A stretch of DNA of 10,122 nt from G039029935 sp039029935 (GTDB lineage Bacteria > Chloroflexota > Anaerolineae > Caldilineales > Caldilineaceae): positions 1-10,122 of the forward strand of contig JBCCFC010000408.1 in the NCBI GenBank assembly GCA_039029935.1, given 5' to 3'. The notes under the pieces were generated by a model. The model saw only the letters and a program-made list of their open reading frames with translations. It was not told the origin of the DNA and did not search any database. The translations under genes and the position numbers were made by a program. How positions within the stretch are numbered: the first letter of the stretch is position 1; each line of letters opens with the position of its first letter. Below are positions 1-5,552 of the stretch, piece by piece.

Positions 1-519
1 CTTCAGATGCACCGTTGACACGTAGTTAAAGGACCGCTTCTGTAGAGCCGCAACGATGACGTATGCAGCGTAGTGCAGCGGCAGATGGTGCAAGGTGGAG
101 GGCCCCGACCTATCACATCGATTCGGTTCGCCATTGCCTAGCTACGCTCACCTAGCCTTGGTGTTCTATGCTATCTTGGCATCAACGCCACATTGCAGCA
201 CAGCGTCGCAGTATGCTAGGATGAGATCGGCGTGCAAGCAGGCTAGGAGTTTCTCAGCTGGGGGCGTGAACGGGCGCCTCATTGTGTTTCTTTGTGATTC
301 CCTCGCTTGATGGGTTGGTCGACTGCTTGAGGAATAGTTCAGGTAAGCGTTGGGCAACCTTTAGCACGAACCACATGCAGGCTACGCTAATGACAGCATC
401 GCAAGATTGGTGTCCACGGAAGAGTATACGAGGCAGAACACGATATGTACCTAGTACGTAGACCAAAGCAACTAGGCATATATGGAGGGTATGTACTGTA
501 CGGATTGTGCAGCCGAGTG
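1..519. other. Left-edge region without a supportable gene
   Basis: I see no convincing gene here. Open frames on both strands are at most about 70 codons, overlap one another, lack Shine-Dalgarno sequences and give Ser/Cys/His-rich translations without domain-like patterning. Small GTAC-containing dyads occur near 445-455 (GTAC-CTA-GTAC) and near 491-499, with no clear role. The stretch could be decayed coding DNA or a long regulatory spacer; I cannot tell which. It ends where the 81-bp tandem array begins. Confidence 0.5.
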
Positions 520-744
520 GCTACCTGCGTCACAGATAACCAACCTGTGATACTGGTGTATATTTTCCTATTCTAGGACAAAGGAAAGTATCGCAGGTTG
601 GCTACCTGCGTCACAGATAACCAATCTGTGATACTGGTGTATCCTTTTCTATTCTAGGACAAAGGAAAGTATCGCAGGTTGGCTACCTGCGCCACAGATA
701 ACCAATCTGTGTTACTGGTGTATCCTTTCCTATTCTAGGACAAA
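520..744. repeat. Tandem array of an 81-bp multi-hairpin unit (2.8 copies)
   Basis: Units lie at 520-600, 601-681 and 682-744; the third stops after GGACAAA. Copies differ at only a few positions. Each unit holds several inverted repeats: CACAGAT-AACCA-ATCTGTG (perfect in units 2 and 3, one mismatch in unit 1), GATAC-TGGT-GTATC (perfect in unit 2), and TCCTA-TTC-TAGGA (perfect in units 1 and 3, one G-T in unit 2). ACCTGCG near the unit start pairs with CGCAGGT near its end, so a whole unit could fold as a closed multi-arm structure. The same arms also form a short hairpin across each unit junction (592-610 and 673-691, loop TGGCT). The array lies directly upstream of the glycosyltransferase gene, so it is either its leader or promoter region or an intergenic repeat family. 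No open frame runs through it. Confidence 0.9.
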
Positions 745-768
745 CCACAGTGACGGACAAACCACAGT
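738..768. repeat. 17-bp direct duplication abutting the start codon
   Basis: GGACAAACCACAGT occurs at 738-751 and again at 755-768, a 17-bp period with the second copy ending one base before the ATG at 770. The first copy begins inside the tail of the third 81-bp unit (its GGACAAA), so the duplication appears to have grown out of the truncated unit. It occupies the place where a ribosome binding site would be, and no purine-rich Shine-Dalgarno is present. Confidence 0.75.
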
Positions 769-769
769 A

Positions 770-2596
770 ATGAACAAAATATCTTGGATGAGGGTGTGGT
801 ACTGTACCAGCCTCGCACTTTACCTAATTGCCACAGTTGTACAGCTAGGCTTACCCGGCCTCCACTATGACGAAGCCAAGGAAGCGGGGTTGAATGCAAT
901 TGAGTTGCTGCATGGTCTGCCTATTACCGCGTTTCGTGACCAAACGCTGACACTATTCGGTCAGTCACTGCCGCTAATGGTTCAGGATTATATTGGTGCA
1001 TTAAACATTTATCTGTCGATGCCATTTCTTGCTGCAACAGGGGTTGGCGTACCCAATTTGCGTTTTTTGCCCGTGTTGACAGGGCTGGCGACGTTGTTGA
1101 CACTGGAGCGACTCATCTCTACATGGGTCTTCCACTTTGGACGCGCCAACTTCCGGGGGGTGATGACAGAGGTTTCACGTGTCCCCATTTCTCTACCGGG
1201 GCTACTGGCGATAACGCTATTGGCCGTATCGCCAACCTTCATTTTCTGGAGTCGCCAAGGCATTTTTGTCACCAACTTGACACAACCGCTCACATTCCTC
1301 TGTATGTGGCAGGCTCTTTACTGGTGGCGCGGTGGACACGGCATTGCACTACATCTCGCAGTTCTTGCCGCCGGATTTGCGCTGTATGCCAAACTGTTGT
1401 CTATATGGTTGATTTTACCATTTGGTGTGATTTTTTTGCTCATTTGGCTTCTTCAACGGCGGGTACAACCAACGTTGCCTGTCATATCGATCAGAATGTG
1501 GATAACTCTCTTACTCACATTTTTGCTTCCACTCCTGCCATTCATACTCTTTAACCTACAAAGCGGTGGCACATGGCTCAACGTTGCAGGTAATTTGGGG
1601 CAGAGCTATTATGGTGTCAGCAATTTCGCCGTGTTGGAGAATGCACAGATTCGATTGACACAACTTCACCAACTACTGACGGGTGAACACTTTTGGTATC
1701 TGGGCGGCATCTACCAAAATGTGCTTGCCCCTTGGATAGCAGGTGTCCTTTTGCTCGTAAGCGTTGTCATCGCTGCCATCCAGAAACGTCTCTGGCTAAT
1801 TGGCTTGCCCCTGCTATTATTGGTCTGTGCCATTCTTTTTAGTCTGGTGACAATTACAGACCTCTTTATTACGCACTATGCTCTTATCCATCCTTTTCTG
1901 ATTGGAACGATTGCGATTGCCCTGAGCATTTTGACAACAGAATACTCACAAAAAGACTCAGTAGTTACCACAGGACCTATCAACAAGGCTGTATCGAAAC
2001 AGGCAAAACCACAAAAAGAGTCGATAACAACACGCTATCAGGGAACATTCTCTTGGGGTTTGGTCGTCATTCTAGTGGTGTTGTTATTCTGGGGTGGTGG
2101 TGATGCTGTAAATACTGTCCGTTATCATCGTATACTTGCAAATAGTGGAGGATTAGGAGATCATTCCGATGCCACCTATCATCTAGCCTATTCTCTACGC
2201 TACAATGGCCTTGGTGTACCAATTGTACTCGACTGGGGGCTGGATGCACCGATTCGCTATTTGAGTGAAGGGACTGTGCGACCGATTGAAATCTTTGGCT
2301 ATGAGTCCACCACAGAGCCAGATGCCGGATATGTGGACCGATTGCATGTCTTTTTGCCCCATACTGATACAGTGTATTTGCTACGTGCGCCCCATGCAAC
2401 CGTTTTTCAAGGACGACGAGCCGCCTTTATGGAGACCAGCACAAATCATGGCTATATACCATCTTTGTTACAGACATTTTCGCAGAGAGATGGTACACCG
2501 TTGTTTGAAGTGTGGCAGTTGCGCACGGTCGATGCTGACGACAGCATTCAACAGACGGCAGAAGAAAGCGCAGACAAGAACACAACCAATGAGTAG
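770..2596 (+). CDS. GT-C fold membrane glycosyltransferase, family 39/ArnT-like
   Basis: This is a 608-residue polytopic membrane protein. After a first helix (about residues 10-30) comes LHYDEAKE, with the Asp34-Glu35 pair in the first outer loop; an acidic pair there is the hallmark of GT-C/PMT-type enzymes that use polyprenyl-phosphate sugar donors. Further hydrophobic segments lie at about 80-115, 143-160, 190-225, 243-262, 320-338, 342-362, 368-388 and 428-442. SRQG at 161-164 after a helix end and HYALIHPF at 369-376 resemble conserved spots of the family. A hydrophilic stretch (391-425) separates the last helix, and residues 445-608 form a soluble, probably extracytoplasmic domain. Start: ATG at 770 gives a sensible signal-anchor; there is no Shine-Dalgarno. 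Acceptor unknown: lipid, protein or glycan are all possible. The 81-bp repeat array sits immediately upstream. Family-level call is fairly secure; substrate is not. Confidence 0.75.
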   Translation: MNKISWMRVWYCTSLALYLIATVVQLGLPGLHYDEAKEAGLNAIELLHGLPITAFRDQTLTLFGQSLPLMVQDYIGALNIYLSMPFLAATGVGVPNLRFLPVLTGLATLLTLERLISTWVFHFGRANFRGVMTEVSRVPISLPGLLAITLLAVSPTFIFWSRQGIFVTNLTQPLTFLCMWQALYWWRGGHGIALHLAVLAAGFALYAKLLSIWLILPFGVIFLLIWLLQRRVQPTLPVISIRMWITLLLTFLLPLLPFILFNLQSGGTWLNVAGNLGQSYYGVSNFAVLENAQIRLTQLHQLLTGEHFWYLGGIYQNVLAPWIAGVLLLVSVVIAAIQKRLWLIGLPLLLLVCAILFSLVTITDLFITHYALIHPFLIGTIAIALSILTTEYSQKDSVVTTGPINKAVSKQAKPQKESITTRYQGTFSWGLVVILVVLLFWGGGDAVNTVRYHRILANSGGLGDHSDATYHLAYSLRYNGLGVPIVLDWGLDAPIRYLSEGTVRPIEIFGYESTTEPDAGYVDRLHVFLPHTDTVYLLRAPHATVFQGRRAAFMETSTNHGYIPSLLQTFSQRDGTPLFEVWQLRTVDADDSIQQTAEESADKNTTNE

Positions 2597-2649
2597 CATA
2601 GACAGCTCGCTCCAAGTGCTTAATAACTAGCGTCATGTTTGTGATGGAC

Positions 2650-2678
2650 TTGACATGGATGATAGAATTGTATTTATA
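2650..2678 (+). promoter_or_regulatory. Sigma-70-type promoter candidate
   Basis: A perfect TTGACA (2650-2655) is followed after 17 bp by TTTATA (2673-2678), a 3-of-6 match to the -10 consensus; TATACC at 2675-2680 is an alternative with a 19-bp spacer. It would start transcription near 2685, leaving a leader of about 90 bases before the gene at 2779. A 6-bp inverted repeat, GGGTTT (2697-2702) with AAACCC (2711-2716), lies in that leader and could be a small hairpin or operator. Confidence 0.45.
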
Positions 2679-2778
2679 CCGTTATCCAAAATCGTAGGGT
2701 TTGATCATTTAAACCCATTTTGAGATAGATTTCAGCAAACACTATCATACACCATAGTGACGAAAGTAAATAAAAACA

Positions 2779-3828
2779 ATGCGACTGGCCGATTATCAAT
2801 TTGCATCAAACAATTCATTGCGTGGGTTATCCGATTCATCCGTCTCTGAACGCCAAAGAGAAACCACTTTGGGGAAACCCTTGTTGGATGTTTTGCCACA
2901 ACCACCCAAAACCATGCTGGAAGCCTTTGGGCTGCTCATGCGTGTGAATGCAGCGATTGCGGTGTCAATTCCTGTACTTTGTGCTGCCATGTTGGCGTGG
3001 TGGGAGACAGGTGCATTTAATGGGTTGTTGTTTCTGTTTACCTGTATGGGTGTCTTATCCACTACAATGGGGCTAAACGCACTGAGCGAGTATTACGAGG
3101 CACAACGCTTTCTAAAAATCCAAAACCGCTCCACCTATTCTCTGACCGCAAGCTATGGTCTGATTCATCTTAAATCAATTTATCCAGGTACGATCAAAAG
3201 TTTAGGCATCATTGCGCTCCTCATCGGGTTTGTCTGCTGTGTCGGCGTAGCCTTTCTCTCCGCGTGGCCTATTCTCTTTTTCAGTGGGCTTGGCTTTTTC
3301 CTTGCCTATGCTTACGCCATGCCACCCATTCGTTATAGTTATTGGGGCTGGGGTATCGGCGAAATTGGTCTCTTACTTGGGTATGGCATTCTGCCTGCGT
3401 TGGGTAGTTACTATGCCCAAACGCAGACAATCTCATCGCTTATACTCTGGGCAAGCATCCCCTTTGCGTTATTATCCATGCTGGTCTTCTTCCAATATAA
3501 CCTGCTGAATCGTCGTCGTGACTGGATTATCCGCAAAAGAACGCTGGCGGTCATCTTTGGCTCTAACCGGGCGGTGGATATTGGTGCAGTGTTGATCATC
3601 TTAACCTATGTGGCCCTTGTATTGCTGGTCAGCATATCCAACCTACCTCTTTGGACACTGATCTGCTTGGCAACGCTTCCCAAAGCACTGCAAGTATTCG
3701 CCAAAATTGAGCGAGACCTCTGTTTACCTGTGCATGGCTATCTGCTCTATAAAGCCTGTATGCAAGCAGCTATTTTGGGCGGACTTCTCTTTGCGGCGGC
3801 TTTGTGGGCGGATAAATTTTTTGGATAA
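2779..3828 (+). CDS. UbiA-superfamily prenyltransferase-like membrane protein
   Basis: A 349-residue polytopic protein. The closest pattern is the UbiA/MenA intramembrane prenyltransferases, which attach a polyprenyl chain from its diphosphate to an aromatic or lipid acceptor using two Asp-rich motifs that bind Mg-diphosphate. Here motif 1 reads NALSEYYE (Asn100, Glu104, Glu107), where MenA-type proteins have N-x-x-N-D-Y-x-D. Motif 2 reads NRRRD at 244-248 followed by KRTLA at 253-257, so the first Asp is Asn and the second (Asp248) is kept. YAYAMPPIRY at 177-186 with WGIGE after it matches the central loop of the family. About eight hydrophobic segments fill residues 55-345; the first 45 residues are hydrophilic and extra. 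No Shine-Dalgarno precedes the ATG; Met46 is a possible later start. The altered acidic residues leave activity uncertain: it may use a different metal/diphosphate geometry or be a non-catalytic relative. Confidence 0.7.
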   Translation: MRLADYQFASNNSLRGLSDSSVSERQRETTLGKPLLDVLPQPPKTMLEAFGLLMRVNAAIAVSIPVLCAAMLAWWETGAFNGLLFLFTCMGVLSTTMGLNALSEYYEAQRFLKIQNRSTYSLTASYGLIHLKSIYPGTIKSLGIIALLIGFVCCVGVAFLSAWPILFFSGLGFFLAYAYAMPPIRYSYWGWGIGEIGLLLGYGILPALGSYYAQTQTISSLILWASIPFALLSMLVFFQYNLLNRRRDWIIRKRTLAVIFGSNRAVDIGAVLIILTYVALVLLVSISNLPLWTLICLATLPKALQVFAKIERDLCLPVHGYLLYKACMQAAILGGLLFAAALWADKFFG

Positions 3829-3896
3829 GTAGACAGATGTGCGCAACCCAACAGTGTGATCAGTAAGTAACCATTGTCTTTGCACACACCCTTCTA

Positions 3897-4514
3897 ATGA
3901 GTGTCGAATCTATGTACACCTATTTACAAGAGTTAATCAGAAAACAGTTTCCCGCTTACGCCGCAGTCGAGTATCAACCCAAGAAATTAACCCGCAATGA
4001 GTTTTATCGGCTGGCAGAATATTGCCGAGATTATGCATCGGAGTTGGCTGGGCAGGATCAACACCGTGTACACCTCCAACATTGCTATCGCTTCAATCAT
4101 TGGCTTCTGACGATCCGTCAATATGATTTGTTTCCAGCTTCTGTCAAAGATTTATCATTTGCTCGCCCCATTGCACGCTGGCAAGTTTTAACCCTAACGC
4201 TGTTGATTTATCTATTCCTGTTGCTCATTTTGCCTTCACAATTTAGCCCGCAACTAAACGAAGTTATCCGTCGTGGAATGCTTGCATTCGCCATCCCATT
4301 ATTGATCATCGGCTACTTGCTACCGGAACGGCTGTATGGCACAACCATTGAGCTGCTTGAATCCAAAGTACTTCTAATTGTCGAGTCAATGGAGCGATTG
4401 CTGCAATCTGGTGAACTAGAATTTACCCAAGCTGCCTTCTTTAAAACCAAGAAGAACCTTGAGGCTGCTCGTATGGAGTTACGCCAACAAATCCATCTAG
4501 CTCACAATCAGTAA
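3897..4514 (+). CDS. Two-helix membrane protein of unknown function
   Basis: I do not recognise this 205-residue protein. Residues 1-90 are soluble and rich in Tyr, Arg, Gln and His (for example RNEFYRLAEYCRDYASEL at 33-50). Two hydrophobic helices follow at about 95-113 and 126-143, separated by a short loop. The C-terminal part (145-205) is predicted helical and charged, with heptad-like Leu/Ile/Met spacing suggesting a coiled coil. Both ends would therefore lie on the same side, probably the cytoplasm. It starts 68 bp after the UbiA-like gene in the same direction and may share its transcript. The ATG at 3897 has no Shine-Dalgarno, in keeping with the other genes upstream. Coding status is supported by length, frame continuity and sensible topology. 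Confidence 0.65.
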   Translation: MSVESMYTYLQELIRKQFPAYAAVEYQPKKLTRNEFYRLAEYCRDYASELAGQDQHRVHLQHCYRFNHWLLTIRQYDLFPASVKDLSFARPIARWQVLTLTLLIYLFLLLILPSQFSPQLNEVIRRGMLAFAIPLLIIGYLLPERLYGTTIELLESKVLLIVESMERLLQSGELEFTQAAFFKTKKNLEAARMELRQQIHLAHNQ

Positions 4515-4780
4515 GGTAAGTTTGCATAAAGAATTACCATATGATCTGAACAAGCATATTATTAATTTGCCTAAATACTTCAGTCCACAACACACATATT
4601 GACCTTTGGAAGGTGATGTGAAACAGATTATATATCCAGGCAGTGTGTTGTTATTGCCCAAAAGCTTTGATTTCAACTATCAGTTAGCTAAAATTAGTTA
4701 ACAACTGAAAGAAAATTTTAAGAAATAATTTTGGCGATATTCATTATTACAAGCACTGCACTCCACACTTTTTTTCCACT

Positions 4781-4808
4781 TCTACACGCATCTCATCTTT
4801 TATATAGT
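4781..4808 (+). promoter_or_regulatory. Weak sigma-70-type promoter candidate for the sigma/anti-sigma pair
   Basis: TCTACA (4781-4786, 4 of 6 to TTGACA) and TATAGT (4803-4808, 5 of 6 to TATAAT) are separated by 16 bp. The transcript would begin near 4815 and carry a leader of about 165 bases including the dyads at 4827-4847 and 4890-4906. In such an AT-rich stretch chance matches are common. Confidence 0.25.
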
Positions 4809-4826
4809 AACATCAAACTCAAATTG

Positions 4827-4847
4827 TTATGCTGCTAAATAGCATAA
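4827..4847. promoter_or_regulatory. Operator-like dyad TTATGCT-n7-AGCATAA
   Basis: A perfect 7-bp inverted repeat with a 7-base centre lies just after the promoter candidate. An alternative pairing in its middle, TGCTA-AA-TAGCA (4833-4844), shares the centre region. The position would suit a repressor site or a small leader hairpin for the sigma gene; the regulator is unknown. Confidence 0.3.
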
Positions 4848-4967
4848 TATCATCTATTAATGGTAAACTAATTAGCGTAAGACAGGCTTCATCGAAATAT
4901 TTGATGCACACAACGAAGTTATAAAGATGACGAAGGATTTATGTCCTGGCTACGATTAATATACTAT

Positions 4968-4974
4968 AGGAGGA
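4968..4974 (+). promoter_or_regulatory. Shine-Dalgarno deciding a TTG start
   Basis: AGGAGGA lies five bases (counted from AGGAGG) before TTG at 4979 and is the strongest ribosome binding site on the + strand of the window. No in-frame ATG exists before residue 59, inside sigma region 2, so the TTG start is well supported. Confidence 0.85.
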
Positions 4975-4978
4975 TTTC

Positions 4979-5533
4979 TTGAAAATCATCAATCGACCAA
5001 GTCGGTTTGATGAAGATTTTCTCCTTGATCTGAAACGAGGTGACGACATTGCATGGAGTCGCCTAACCGACGAGTTAACACCTCGTCTGTATAGCTATTT
5101 GCGTTACAATTTACCTACTGAGGAAGACGTTGAGGACGTATTGAGTGAAACGATGATCGCAACGGTTCGCGCGATCCAAACGTTTGATGGACGGGTAAAG
5201 ATTTCGACATTTGTCTATTCAATTGCAAACCGAAAGGTTGCAGACTTTTGGCGAAAACGACGAGGGGTAGTAGCAGAGGACAGCGAATTATCCGAGGGGG
5301 TTCCTGCAACAGATGCAGACACAACCATGCTTGTGGAAATTCGGGAAGACTTTGAAGCGGCGTTGGCGAGACTACCAGAAGTGTCCCGCCAAGCTTTGCT
5401 ATTGCGCTATCATATGGGGCTGGGTGTTGACGAGGTAGCGACAACATTGGGGCGAACCTATAAAGCAACCGAGTCTCTTTTGAGCCGGGCGCGGTATCAG
5501 TTACGTAACGCCCTTGCTCAGGACGAAAATTAA
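4979..5533 (+). CDS. ECF-type RNA polymerase sigma factor
   Basis: A 184-residue sigma-70-family protein containing only regions 2 and 4, the ECF layout. Region 2 covers about residues 25-95: EDVEDVLSETM at 49-59 is the region 2.1/2.2 core that contacts RNA polymerase, and FDGRVKISTFVYSIANRKVADFWRKRR at about 69-95 is the -10 recognition part. A variable acidic linker (96-120) follows. Region 4 covers about 124-180, with LPEVSRQALLLRYHMGLGVDEVATTLGR leading into a helix-turn-helix (TYKATESLLSRARYQL) for -35 recognition. Length is normal for the group. Translation begins at TTG with a strong Shine-Dalgarno. Nineteen bases after its stop comes a single-pass membrane protein, the usual position of the cognate anti-sigma factor. 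Dyads upstream hint at regulation, but no copy of a typical GGAAC-type ECF promoter was seen in front of it. Confidence 0.92.
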   Translation: MKIINRPSRFDEDFLLDLKRGDDIAWSRLTDELTPRLYSYLRYNLPTEEDVEDVLSETMIATVRAIQTFDGRVKISTFVYSIANRKVADFWRKRRGVVAEDSELSEGVPATDADTTMLVEIREDFEAALARLPEVSRQALLLRYHMGLGVDEVATTLGRTYKATESLLSRARYQLRNALAQDEN

Positions 5534-5552
5534 GAACGTACATTCATGTAAC

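Larger units (their letters stand above)
4515..4978. promoter_or_regulatory. AT-rich intergenic region upstream of the sigma factor, with several dyads
   Basis: No gene is visible in these 464 bases. They hold: a 9-bp pair ACAACACAC (4587-4595) / GTGTGTTGT (4643-4651) enclosing a small hairpin ACCTT-TGG-AAGGT (4602-4614); CAGTT/AACTG (4681-4685, 4703-4707) around CTAA-AA-TTAG (4688-4697); a 7-bp dyad TTATGCT/AGCATAA (4827-4833, 4841-4847); and a 17-bp near-palindrome at 4890-4906 with CATC/GATG ends. The first could be an RNA structure; the last two look more like operators because they lie between a promoter candidate and the sigma gene. All of these roles are inference. Confidence 0.4.

Noticed and set aside
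95..466. Short overlapping open frames on both strands at the left edge
   Set aside because: About 60-70 codons, mutually overlapping, no ribosome binding site, no recognisable motif or amino acid pattern of a real protein.
520..681. tRNA or tRNA-like genes, because a 7-bp closing stem encloses three hairpins
   Set aside because: No TTCRA-type T loop, no D-loop GG or anticodon-arm geometry, and loop sizes of 3-5 bases do not fit a tRNA on either strand.
590..700. Integron attC sites, suggested by GTTGGCT at unit junctions
   Set aside because: GTTGGCT does not meet GTTRRRY and no matching RYYYAAC core lies at the right place; no integrase is present.
520..744. CRISPR array
   Set aside because: The units are contiguous near-identical tandem copies with no unique spacers.
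4679..4725. Intrinsic terminator after the 205-residue membrane protein gene
   Set aside because: The CAGTT/AACTG structure is AT-rich with an internal loop and is followed by A-rich rather than T-rich sequence on the + strand.
5514..5552. Upstream TTG start that would overlap the sigma gene
   Set aside because: No Shine-Dalgarno before it, and the added 13 residues look like antiphase sigma-gene end and spacer; the ATG at 5553 is simpler. Not fully excluded.
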